Notes under the pieces: generated by a model
The model's input: only the letters and a program-made list of their open reading frames with translations
Database searches by the model: none
Told to the model about the DNA's origin: nothing
In this document: positions 21,301-31,894 of the stretch, piece after piece
Position numbering within the stretch: the first letter of the stretch is position 1
How the letters are laid out: the number at the start of each line of letters is the position of its first letter
Translations under genes and position numbers: made by a program
Assembly: GCA_031841125.1 (NCBI GenBank)
Contig: CM063113.1
Span: 34,493,312-34,557,311, forward strand
DNA from: Acanthococcus lagerstroemiae
Taxonomy: Eukaryota; Arthropoda; Insecta; Hemiptera; Eriococcidae
Reading direction: 5' to 3'
DNA length: 64,000 nt

Positions 21301-21788
21301 CGCTGAATTTTAATTCGTTGTTCCCATTTGGCGGCCACCCTCCGTTCCTGAGATACACTCAAAAAAGTTGGGAAAATTGATCAATTTGGGTCAAAAAATG
21401 ACTCTAGCTCAATTTTGACAACGGATTCGAATTCGTCTCGAAAAATTCAGTAACTAGCACCAGCGCCGGCGCCGTAGCTCTCCAAAAATTTTTGCGCCCC
21501 AAAAAAGACATGATGTATATAGTATGGAGAAATTTTCAAAATTTGAGAAAATCAAAAATTTCGAATTAATGAGTGTTTCTTACTGAATTTTTCACGCTGA
21601 GTTCGAATTCGTAGTTCCCATTTGACGGCGACCCTCCGTTCCCGAGATACGCTCAAAAAAGTTGGGAAAATTGATCAATTTGGGTCCAAAAATTACTCTA
21701 GCTCAATTTTGACAACGGATTCGAATTCGTCTCGAAAAATTCAGTAACTAGCACCACCGCCGGCGCCGTAGCTTTCCGAAAATTTTTC
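15374..21788. repeat. satellite array, right part (about 22 monomers)
   Basis: The same 290-bp monomer continues to about 21788, where it breaks off after TAGCTTTCCGAAAATTTTTC. Distinct variants recur together. The CCCGAATAAAACATGATGTC variant occurs near 15709, 18914 and 20920, each followed by a monomer with CCGACGTCGTAGCTTTCCG. A GACAGGATGTAAATTATGG variant occurs near 16290, 18327 and 19212. An AATCAATAAGCGTCACC variant occurs near 16638, 17505 and 19522. This is higher-order organisation produced by multi-monomer duplications. Confidence 0.95.
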
Positions 21789-21889
21789 TTTTTTACCTTT
21801 TGCAATGCTGTTTTTTTTTAATAGTATGCTGCACTTAACAAATTTAGGTGATTCTCTATGTCAGACATGCTTTTCTTTCACCCGTAAAT

Positions 21890-22077
21890 CTATCCCTTCC
21901 CTTTTTTGTCGTTTTTGGTGGTGGGCAAGTACTTTTTTGACCCACTGCATGTTTTTGATGCCGTTTGCAGGCTCATACGCCCCTCCACCACTTCTAACAA
22001 CGCTTCATCCAGCGTTTCATCACTGTAGTTCCTGTATGAACGAGATCCAACCTTTTTTTTTTATACGTTCCTGGCAT
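21890..22077 (-). pseudogene. pipsqueak-type HTH of a transposase, decayed
   Basis: On the minus strand, MPGTYKKK from 22077 is followed, after a frame slip in a run of ten A, by GSRSYRNYSDETLDEALLEV and EGRMSLQTASKT. This is the layout of the psq helix-turn-helix at the N-terminus of pogo/Tigger and related transposases. The frame ends at 21892-21890 without a catalytic domain. The slip and short length mark it as a relic. It lies 100 bp beyond the satellite edge. Confidence 0.6.
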
Positions 22078-22369
22078 CTTCTGTAAAATGAAGAATAGGG
22101 ATTTGATAATTTGATCTAATTGATAAAAGTATAGTGGAGCTTTCAATGTTACCCCATGCAGTTCAATGTTGGATACACGGTAAAAGAGGCAGTTTCGCGC
22201 ATAAACAACTTCGTCTTATTTTCATCTCCAGCGATGTCCAAATTTGAGTAAAAAGTTATTTACCGTCCACAATCAAATTTCGCTGAGGCATCTTCCAAGA
22301 TATACAATGGTACAATTTTTCAATAAAATTGTTCATAAAATTCAAATCACTCCGATGTATTTCTAAAGA

Positions 22370-22588
22370 CATAGGCGCACCCAGAAATTATCTAAGGAGG
22401 GGGCTAAATTCGAAGCAAGTTAGGTCTCAAAAATATTATGATTCTAACGTTCAAACGCTAGGCACTTTCGGTAGATAACATCAGTTGAATATAAATATTT
22501 GTAACTTGTGGAATAACATTTAAAATTTTCAAGGGATGGCTGAGTCTTGGGCTATAGCCCCCAGCCCCCCCCCCTGGGTGCGCCACTG
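22370..22588. mobile_element. hAT-like MITE, 219 bp
   Basis: Inverted ends share GGCGCACCCAG (22374-22384; complement at 22574-22584), the right end reading CAGTGGCGCACCCAG. The flanks TCTAAAGA (22362-22369) and TCTAAAAG (22589-22596) are a mostly preserved 8-bp duplication. The interior has a run of C. Confidence 0.65.
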
Positions 22589-24204
22589 TCTAAAAGCGCT
22601 TGTTGATAATATCTTTCGTGAAAATGTGACCACTCAACTTCACTCTACACTTAACAATCTTTGTTACCGGCGTCAAAAAGTTATTTTATTGGCTACTAAA
22701 GCACGCTAAGTAACGAAACCTTCAACTTTCAAAGTTGCCCCGGGGTTTCAACGTAACCCCAAGTGATAGTAGATCAATTTCAAGGACATATTTGAATTTG
22801 TTTCGAAAAATTGAGACATTCCCTCTAAATCAGCTGACAACAAGCAAACGATCTTGACTATTAAGAGCATTTTTCAACCAAAAGAGTATAACTGAAAATT
22901 TGTATTTACATATCCTAACAGGTCTGTTAAGATGTACACGAAATCATAACATTCTCTTTGATACAATTATTTCTAAGCTTACAAATTACGTACACGAATG
23001 TCTATACGTATATTCTCAACGTTGACACCGCATCTGCCGGCTTGAGATTTAATAAAATTCGGAGGTGAACTTCGGAACGTTTGAAAGACTGGAAATAGTT
23101 TTACTATACTCAAATACCTAATTTATTGGTATTCGTTATCTAAAACTTATTTATTGCCCTTAATAATTAAACATAGAGATTTCATTCAAATTTCTCGAAG
23201 CATTGACCAAAAATTTACCAACTGTTTTGGGCGTCCAGGTACGTCAATTATGGTACGCATTATACAAGAGAACAAAAATTAGTAAATCAAATACATCTTC
23301 TGCTCTCGGAGTACTCTACACACTCACGTATGTTATAATACGATAGGTACACTTCTCTTCAGATCTATCACATATCACAGATTTAACTTTACCCTATAAC
23401 TAATAAAACTCAAGATTTTGGTCCGCGTTTGTGTAACATAAAAATCTCGTTACAGCGACTAAAAATGATTGTAAAACTAAGATTCGATAAAAAGCATTTG
23501 AAACTGAGAAAATAAAATTTATGTAAAATATAATCTAGCTAACCAACGAAACATCTTTCCACATTTTCTCAGGCTGCAAATAAAACCTGAAGAAAGAACG
23601 TCAAACGCTTTCATTTCCAAATTAAAAAGAGAAAGAAAACGAAGAAACTGATACATTTTAGCGAGATAAAGAAAATATTTAAAAAAAAAAAAAAAAAGAA
23701 AGACTGTAGTCAGATTTTTGAGACACATAATTCTACTGACAAAAATTCCACTACGTCAACATAAGAAACAGGGATTGATCTCCAGTCATTAGATAACATT
23801 ATTGATCAATATTTCGAAAGTTCTGTGGAAACAATAAAATTAAGTAGGTATCAATCCAATTTTTAAAAATCGGAACAAATAATAAAATGATGGTTCGAGG
23901 TTCGATATGCTCACGTACTACGTGCTTAAAATAATAAAAACAACTACACATTAACTAGTTTAGTAAACTAAATAAACAAAAACAAAAAAAAATTGTAGCT
24001 TGCTAACAAATTAAAAAGAAAATTATGGCGTAAGTTGTATATGTATATAGCTCTATCGTTTAGACTTATTTACACGCGTCTTCATTTTATTGTCCTTTTG
24101 AAGCGTCCATATAGGTTGACCATGTGCGTAATTCATCGGACACCTGAAATCAGTAATATGAAACTATTTGAGGCATTAAAATCTGCATTCGAACAAGAAT
24201 AATG
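22589..24204. other. no gene recognised
   Basis: AT-rich sequence with an A-run near 23680. No conserved coding pattern on either strand. Confidence 0.5.
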
Positions 24205-24806
24205 GATCTGTGGATCTAGATCGTGGTTTCATGGAGCCAGTAATGGAAGAACTATGGACCGCCAGGGCAATCTATGCCCAACACCACAGCTATGCTAAGC
24301 CCAATTCCACAGCCTTCGCGTGGCGACTAAGTCAAGCGACACACTCAGGCGGCGACTTGTGGCAGGAGAAGGAAAACTCCGAGATTCAAACCATTCTAGA
24401 AGGACAACTCCGATAAATGAACTCGGCCAACGTCGTTATCAGAAGAGGTTCCTATTCTCCCACGCTTGCAAGTGCAGGGTACCGCTGAGGCACTAGAGCT
24501 GAAGAATAGTAACGGAGAGAGCAGTACAAAACCGCGGTCTTGTGGTCTAGGGGAGGTTCCCCCAAGGGCTAAGGGAGTAAACCCCTACAGATAATCCGAT
24601 GGAAGACAACAGGGAAACCACCATCGTATCTTTCCCTAGAATTGTGGCCATGGGTAGAAACAACAGAACGGCCCCGAGTCCCCGGCACTTCTTCAATGGG
24701 GTGGGGGTGCGAAGAATATTCCAGCTTGAAATGGAAACGATTCTAAGAATTGGCACGTGGGACGTACGAATTTTGTATGAAGCCGGTAAAACTCACAATT
24801 TGATAA
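24205..24806 (+). mobile_element. 5' fragment of an RTE-like LINE
   Basis: The 3' part encodes ILRIGTWDVRILYEAGKTHN, the characteristic start of the endonuclease domain in RTE-like elements (RIGTWNVRTLYEAGK pattern), and then breaks off at about 24806. The upstream 500 bp, including AGGAGAAGGAAAACTCCGA, looks like the LINE leader. The same word occurs near 58140. Truncated and inactive. Confidence 0.65.
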
Positions 24807-26145
24807 GGGGTTCGTTCTATCGAAACCTTGTTACTTTTGTCCCAGCGAGATATCTGAAAATCTATAAACAATAGGGTCATCTATTACTTTATTGTATCTA
24901 TTTTATTAATTTGAAGTATCATGTTTCCCACCCTTCTTGCGGAAATTCCATTTAAATGCTCGAAAATTCCTTCATCGTGGCTGTCCTTCACCGTGGACTG
25001 GACTACAAAATTTTTTTTTCTTCAATATTATATCGCTGCGTGTTTGGATAAACTGATGCGCGTGTATAGTTTTTGTGAGTACAGTGAACAAGTTAGCAAT
25101 GCAGTATGCAGTACGTGTTTCAGACTCGATCAGAATTAGTGCAGCCATATTTGGAAACGAGTCCCTTGCTTTTGTTTCCTTCATCGTGGTCGAATTTGAA
25201 CCAATCCGAAAACAGACACAGAGCAAATATTTTTGAATGTAGAATAGCCAACCCGAAGTATTTTTATCAGTCGATTGATGTGTATATCTGATTTTTTACG
25301 AATTATGAATGGATTGCCGCTTAATTTAAAGTGCTGGGAATACGAGATTTTATCTACAGAAATTCCTTAAACGTGGCGCATTGTGATGAGCGCCGCAAGC
25401 GACTCACATTTCTGATGTTCGCAATTAAATATATGAGTATGCACATCAGACCACACTTTATCGTTTCATCACTCTTTAAAATACCTATAGTCAAAATCGA
25501 GAGACCCAGTGAACCTTTATCCCTTTTGTGAAGATTTTTTCCCATCTCCAACACCGTGGCAACAGGAATTATGAAAGCCACGATGAAGGAATCCGATACC
25601 ACTATGAAAGAATTTACTAAAATCTGGTTCCAAGAGATCGGAAATTTGTGAATACGAGTCAGTGCCGCCAGATTTATTTTGCCAAAATCTGGAGAACAGT
25701 CTAGAAAGAGAGATCCGGAAAAATCCTGACACAAATGTGATGTCCAAAGGGAAGGAACCGTACAGTGAAAAAATTAAAATATCTTTTTTTCATATTTTCT
25801 GGCATAGAATTGAGTGTAGGAAAGTAGCCGGGGATTTAGATATCAGGCTCCTTGGAGTTTTTTCCCAGGAGGGGGGAGGGGGAGTTTTGGTTTTTAATGT
25901 ATGAGAGATAATGTATTTTAAGGCATAATAGACATAATAAGTCATAAAAAGAAATATAATGACAGAATTACCCATACTGCTGGTTGCTTACCTAAAAATC
26001 AAAAAAATTGCAGGGCCAGATCAGCTACTTTCAAAGACATAATCTGTTTTAACATCTCCAAGTTTTAAGACATAACCGACATAAAAATACATATTATAAT
26101 GACATAATTACCCATAATCAACAAGATCTCAAATCGCTGCGGGTT
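24807..26145. other. non-coding, with a recurring CCTTCANCGTGG word
   Basis: No gene recognised. The word ATTCCTTCATCGTGG or close variants occurs near 24966, 24988, 25177 and 25363, and inverted near 25577; related copies lie near 28960-28990. Confidence 0.45.
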
Positions 26146-27760
26146 GCCTACCCTGCCCCTTCATTGCTCAATTTTCCCGGGTAGCCTACCCTCAGGAGAG
26201 GGTTCATGGTTGGAGGAAGCTCCAGAATGGGGAGGAGGGCCCCTGTGGGGGCGTGGACTGTGGACGGAGATGGAGGCCCTGGGTGGGGCAGGGGGTTAAG
26301 ATGAGTAAGAGGACCTGATGGAGGAGAAAGTCCTTGGTGAGAGAGGAGGCCAGGGAGAGAAATGGCCGTGGTGCAGGAAGGGCTGGTGGCGGGGTGGGGT
26401 CTTGAGGAGGAGGGCTCCCGGGGAGGGGTGGTCATGGTTATGAGAGCTCCAGGGATCTTCAAGGGGGTTGGAGCACCATAGTGCGGACACGGGCTGTGAA
26501 AGGAGATAAAGCCCGGGGGCAGTGGTGGGTGTGGGGTCCTCGTAGTGGAGGAAATGGTTGGTAGAAGAGGGTGGCCATTGAGGAAGGAGGAGGTAGTGGT
26601 GGGTGAGGGTCCTGGAGGGGCAGTAAAACTTTAGTAGATAAGGGCCCGGGGTTATAAGAGGTACTCATGGCGGAGGAGGGGCTCCTGAAGGGGAGGAAAA
26701 CCACGGTGGTGGCGGGGACTGTAGAGAGAGAGATGAAGTCCCCGGGTGGGAGGGTGCTAGTGAGTAAGAGGTCCTGGGTGAAAGAGGGCCTGGGGAAGGG
26801 AATGAAAGCCATGGTGCGAGAGGGGCTGGTGGTGGGGTCTGAAGGGGAAGGGTGGTCATGGTGATGGGAGCTCCTGAGTGGAGGACCAGGGGATCTTTGT
26901 GGGAGTTGGGATGAGGAGGCAGCCAAGAAATAGTAGTGGAAGAGGAAGGCTGTAGCGAAGGATTATGGCCGCAATTGGGAAAGGCATCGTGATGGGTGAA
27001 GAGGTCTTGGTGGGGATGTGGTAGGTGAACAGAAATGAAGGCCATAATGATGTGGGGGTGGTCGGGGGAGACCAGGTGGAGGACTGGGTGGTCATTGGAG
27101 GGATGGAGGGTACCATGTGGGGGAGAAGCTGTGGACGGAGAAAGTCATGGAGTGATGGAGAGGGTAATGTAAAGAGATTAAGGCCCAGTTGGTGAAGGTC
27201 GGTTATGGAGGTCGATGGTTGTAGAGGTAAGGAAGATGGTGTGGTGGGACGTATGACGATGCACGCATGCCAAAGTGGCCCCTGAGACACCGCACCCCCG
27301 GCACCGGAAACTACCCTTTCGAGCATCGCATCAGTACCGAGGGGAACAAGAGGTGAGGAGGAAGTCCAAGGGACAAGGCCTACCCGGATGTGCAGAAGGA
27401 AAGGACTCGCAGGGGGTACACTGTGGAGGTGAAAGTCCATAGGGTGGGCTCTGAAGCCTCTGTTAGGAGATTATGGCCGTTGTAGGGGAGGAGTTTGTGG
27501 CTGAGGAGGGCTGCGACTGTTGAAGCGCGACCGTGGAGGCGGACAGCGACCGTGGTGAACGAGGGGGTCGTGGTGGAGGAGGAGGAGGAAGAGGAGGAGG
27601 CTCGTGATAAAGAAAGGATGGAAGGGGGAATTCATGGTGGAAGATTGAGGACCGCTGATAAAGGGGGAGCAAAAGAAGCGCAAAGGAAACCTCAACTCAG
27701 GAACAAAAGTTTTAGACTAAACACTGAGGACTGTGATGGTCGGACGAGGCGCGAAGCTCC
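26146..27760. repeat. G-rich, strand-asymmetric degenerate tandem repeats
   Basis: About 1.6 kb of GGAGG/GTGG-rich sequence on the plus strand, with few C runs. Longer imperfect repeats are visible: GGTGGTCATGGTTATGAGAG near 26427 and GGTGGTCATGGTGATGGGAG near 26850, both followed by a GGGATCTT-type segment. The minus strand is open in several frames and would encode Pro/Ser/Thr-rich peptides, but the frames overlap and change, so I do not call a gene. The block differs sharply in GC from its surroundings. Confidence 0.75.
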
Positions 27761-29330
27761 CTAGTAACTATTAAAAAAAAGTAATGATGGAAAAAAATGC
27801 ATTTAAAGTTCAATTTACTAAACAATAATGACGAAGCTCATAGCAATAGAAGGAGATGAATGTTTTTTATAGGAGATTCCATGCAGAATTCAGTTTTATT
27901 ATCAGTTTCACCAAATAATGCACCCAAAATTAAATTAACAGAGAAAGGAAATGCCCCATTAAAAATCACTCAAATCTCTCACACAACAAATTACTATAGA
28001 TCAGATTGAATCTCTACATTCGAGAAACTGAAAATTCTTTTACTATTCTATTTTCATTTTGGAACCACGCATAAACCGATGCCCAGGAGCATTTTCCTCC
28101 ACTATACTGAATCTGAATGGGTGCTGAGAAATTAGAAATGGATTCGTATCAATAATTCGATATAATAAACGTTATGGATTCGTGAAATTTATTCAAATCA
28201 TTTTAGTAGATTCGTCGGATTTGTATTTGTATTTTTTTTTTTTTTTTGGTCTCTTTGTGAATCTCACACTAAAAGCCCATAATTTTCGGGAGGAAACCGG
28301 AAAAGAGAATAACCAAAAACGCGCTGGAAAAATATGATTATTTTCAACTTTTAATTAAATTTTGAATTAATTACAATGGCGAATGCGAAAGAAATGGAAG
28401 ATGACTCTGGAAAAGTTGATTTGGATGCCGGAACCGGTCAGTTCGTGTCTACGAATCAACAAATCCACTCCATTTATTCGAATCCGATCTGAATCACAGC
28501 AAACGTGAATCATTCTCGAATTATATTCGAATAAATAAATAAAATAGTTATTCATGGATTCTGATTCGAATTTAATTTTAGTGGATTTGTTTTTAACCTT
28601 GGTTTCTAAAAAAGGATGTTTTGGGTGAAAAGAAAGCTGAATAATATAAGGTTTTAAAAAAAAAAAAAAAGGTCCAGTTTAGTGCAGTCTGATGCCGTCA
28701 GCTACAGAAAAATATTTCAAACTAATCAGGAGTTGAATAAACCCATAAAACGAGAAAAAACAACGAAAATTCGGATTTTCCCCAGAATTTCCATACATTA
28801 TTCAGAAATTCGGACATTTTTTGTCTAAGGATTGAAAATCCGGACACCTGGCAGCACTGATACGAGTGCGGTGATGTGCGGGTGGAAGAGTATGTGCGTA
28901 TTCACAGTACACGGGCGCGCGTGCGCGTAGGAACCTCTTTCTATGGCCAACAATTCCTTCAATGTGGGCTGCCATTCCTTCAGCGTGGTCCTAATCATTT
29001 TCAACTACCTCTATCTCCTCCCTTAGGAATTATGCTAGTGGTTCATCTTCATAAATATGTTCTATTTTATATGCATACAAATAATTTCCATGAAAAAAAA
29101 AAAAAAAAAAGTGAATTGTCAAGGTTTTGGTAGAATGACCCAGGGAGAGGGTAAAATATCTGGATATATGGTGGTTATGGACAGGCGACGATACCCAAAC
29201 TTAATATGAATGTAGGCGGCTGAGAAAAGAACCGGGAGTATTAAAAAAAAAAAATCGTGGTATCAGAAGTTACACACCGACGTTTTGGAATTAAATTTAT
29301 TGTAGTTCGTTAATTAATTTGATATTTTAA
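27761..29330. other. no gene recognised
   Basis: AT-rich, with GGATTCG-type words at 28140-28580 and A runs at 28655 and 29095. A short GC-richer stretch at 28860-28990 carries two CCTTCANNGTGG words. Confidence 0.45.
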
Positions 29331-29334
29331 ATTT

Positions 29335-29650
29335 TGATCAATCAGAGGAACAAGCGGGTTTCCGATATTTGTCGTTAACCAAGTAATCGAAAAAGCTAGA
29401 GGGTACAACATAAAAATATAAACTTATTATTTATCGATTACAGCAAAGCGTTCGACTCGGTATTACATACGTGAGTATGGGAAGCGTTGGAGAGGCAGGG
29501 AATTCCAATGGAGCGGATAAAAATTATTTAAAAGCTATATAGTGGAGCGGAGGCAGCAGTTAGCTCGGATCGGAAAGGAACATGGTTCCAAATAGACAGT
29601 GAGATCCGACAGGGGATCCCCGTCTCCTAATATATCCAATGCAGTTCTCG
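29335..29650 (+). pseudogene. reverse transcriptase fragment (RTE-like LINE)
   Basis: With frame changes one can read EEQAGFR, VVNQVIEKA, a FIDYSKAFDSV motif (the first catalytic Asp region) and IRQGIPVS before it breaks. The order matches the fingers and palm of LINE reverse transcriptases. Several indels and stops; inactive. Confidence 0.7.
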
Positions 29651-30539
29651 AGGACGTGTTCATGTTTGATGTGATCCAAGATCCGACGCTCAGAATTTAA
29701 TTTTCGTAATGAGAATGTTCACAAGAAGGTCAAGTAGGTACTTTTTTGTCAGTTGTTAGGCCTACCAAGTTATCTACACAAGCATCGATGGCAAGATTGA
29801 CCCAGCGATAATACAAGTTCGAATAAAAACGAAACAGAACGGCGTCACACAGATGGTCACCAATTAGATATTGCAGATAAGAAAGTACCGGGGAATACCG
29901 AAGTGAAAGCCTCCACTCCCTAACATCGAACATCTGTAATGTATTTAAGGCAGTATCGTGAAGCAAAATCCATATTTGCGAATTCCAAAGGCTTCTTCCT
30001 CTCACGCCATCCGACTGGCTTCATATAGTCGCCGGTTTGACCACTTCGGTCCAAACGAAGAATTTCTTCGAATTAACCTGCACCCAAAAATCTCAAACCT
30101 ATCATACGCTCGACGCCGATGACTCACCGACACGCGCCGTATATTCTCAAACCTTCCCAACTGGCGGCAGACGGTCGCCTAAAATATTCGGTCGATCATA
30201 TTTTGGCACCGATGACTCATCCACAAGCGCCACATTCTCCCGAATTCTCAGAATCCACATATTGGCCACACGATGTACAAGATACCGTCATCCACTCTCA
30301 CCAACACCGTATCCCTTCCATACTCCACACTACTGGTCATCTCCACACTGCGAAAATATACGACAAACAATCGCCAAACTCCCAAATTCGATACAGAACA
30401 CGCCTGTCTCCACTACTCCTCCTCCGACCCATCATCACGATCCCCAGATCATCGTATTCGATCCCACCATATCCAAATCCATCTCATCTGAGGGAACCCC
30501 ATTCATGAGGGGGCCGAGCCCGAAACAGAACTCGGGGAC
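29651..30539. other. unassigned, possibly LINE-derived
   Basis: The first part is plain. From about 30030 to 30540 the plus strand is C-rich and open for 168 codons (Pro/Thr/Ser-rich). It directly precedes an R1/LOA-like LINE fragment and may be its upstream ORF or leader, but no motif decides this. Confidence 0.35.
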
Positions 30540-31110
30540 GTAACATTTGCCTCAGAATGCCTAGCCCGACAGATCCAGGGCTAAGCGGTACTGGAAGAGG
30601 AGTCAGGAAGAGATCATAACTACATCACCTTTGCTGTGGCAAGGGAGAGAGTGATCGCTACTCCAAGGAAGCTGGGAAGATAGGCGACTAGCAAACTGGA
30701 CAAGGACAAGCTGGAAGCAGCCTTGCTAGTCAGAAGCTAGGGTAGAGAAGAGGCGGAAGATAGCGAGAATGCAGAAGAGACGACGGAGAAGCTACACCGA
30801 AGAGTAGCTGCCTTCGGCGATGCCACGATGCCCTGCCGTGGTCCGCCGAGGAAGAAAGGAGAGATATATTAGTGGACCGCGAACAGTGCCCATCTGAAAT
30901 CCGAGGCAAATCAGTTGCGCAGAAGATATCCGCGTATCCGTAGCCGAGAGGAGGCGCAACGTGGCCAAGGAATACCAGGGCGCTCGGAAAAACCTGAAGA
31001 CCGCAATCAGACACAGCAAGCTGAGATGGTGGAGAGAGCTGTGCAGCTAGGTGGAGGATGACCCATTTGGAAAACCCTACCGAATAGCGATGAAGAAGGT
31101 CGGGGTTCCT
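30540..31110 (+). pseudogene. R1/LOA-like LINE fragment (endonuclease-RT linker)
   Basis: Across frames: LEEESGSDHNYITFAVARE, an RVAAFGDATMPCR stretch, a region resembling YWWT, a basic RRRYPRIRSREEAQR segment, and EDDPFGKPYRIAMKKVG. SDHNYI is the catalytic His region ending the endonuclease in R1-type elements. The DP(W/F)G.PY motif precedes the reverse transcriptase. It is truncated before the RT and carries stops. Confidence 0.65.
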
Positions 31111-31890
31111 CCCATAATCGATCGTAGTATGGAGTCGGGCACTGTGGAGCAGGGTGGGAGCTTACACCCCTCCCTCGGTAGGAATTTTTCACTCAGCAGT
31201 TGGGAAAATTTTTACCATTTCAGTCAGGCGAGCTGGAAAAATCCAACAAGTTGAAAGTTTTTTGTTTTTGTTTTTTTTCTTGCTTCGATACTAACTTGGG
31301 AATTAAGTTGAGAAGTTGGGAAAACCTAATAACAAGTCAAAAGGTTTTTCTTTTTTTGCATTGATACTTCGGAATTTTGAGTTGAGTTCGTTGGAAACTT
31401 CAACAGGTCAAAAGTTTTTGTTTTTGTTTTGCTTTGATACTTGGGAATTCTGAATAGAGTCATTAGGGACTTTCACAATTTTAATCCCCCCTCCCCCCTC
31501 CTCCAGGAAAAACTCTTTCCAAATGATACTACGAACTCATTTTGTCAACAAATGTCGGTTGGTTCTGTTACGCTTAACAGCGTCCAAATAACGTGTATCC
31601 CACGACACCTTGAACGCCCCTATTACTAATGTAATGCGGCATGTAAAATGCTTCGACTATACAATGTGTTGTTTTGAGAAGAAAATATTTTATGTAATTT
31701 TTAAATCGAAGTCTTTTTTGTGTTTTTTATTGCATATTTAGTCTTTTTTATCCGGAGCTATTTATGTACGTATGTACTTCGTTTTGTTTTGCTTTTTTTT
31801 TTCAAAAAAAAACAACGTAAAATCAATTATCCGGCTTTTTAACGTATCCGACGTCGCTTCGCCCCGATTATGTCGGATAACCGAGGTTCT
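31111..31890. other. no gene recognised
   Basis: T-rich sequence with GTTGGGAAAA/TTTTTGTTTTTG-type repeats between 31200 and 31440 spaced by about 80-100 bp. Nothing coding. Confidence 0.5.
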
Positions 31891-31894
31891 ACTG

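Noticed and set aside
1118..21788. CRISPR-like array
   Set aside because: Long contiguous 290-bp units without short repeats separated by unique spacers; this is a eukaryotic satellite.
21805..22086. Plus-strand 93-codon ORF beyond the satellite
   Set aside because: It is the complement of the HTH transposase relic on the minus strand.
25354..25734. A 126-codon minus-strand ORF as a membrane protein
   Set aside because: Hydrophobic by composition only, no family recognised, and overlapped by the CCTTCANCGTGG words.
26148..27440. Proline-rich minus-strand ORFs as a secreted or structural protein gene
   Set aside because: Overlapping frames are open because the strand lacks A/T-rich stops; no signal peptide, splice pattern or stable repeat frame was seen.
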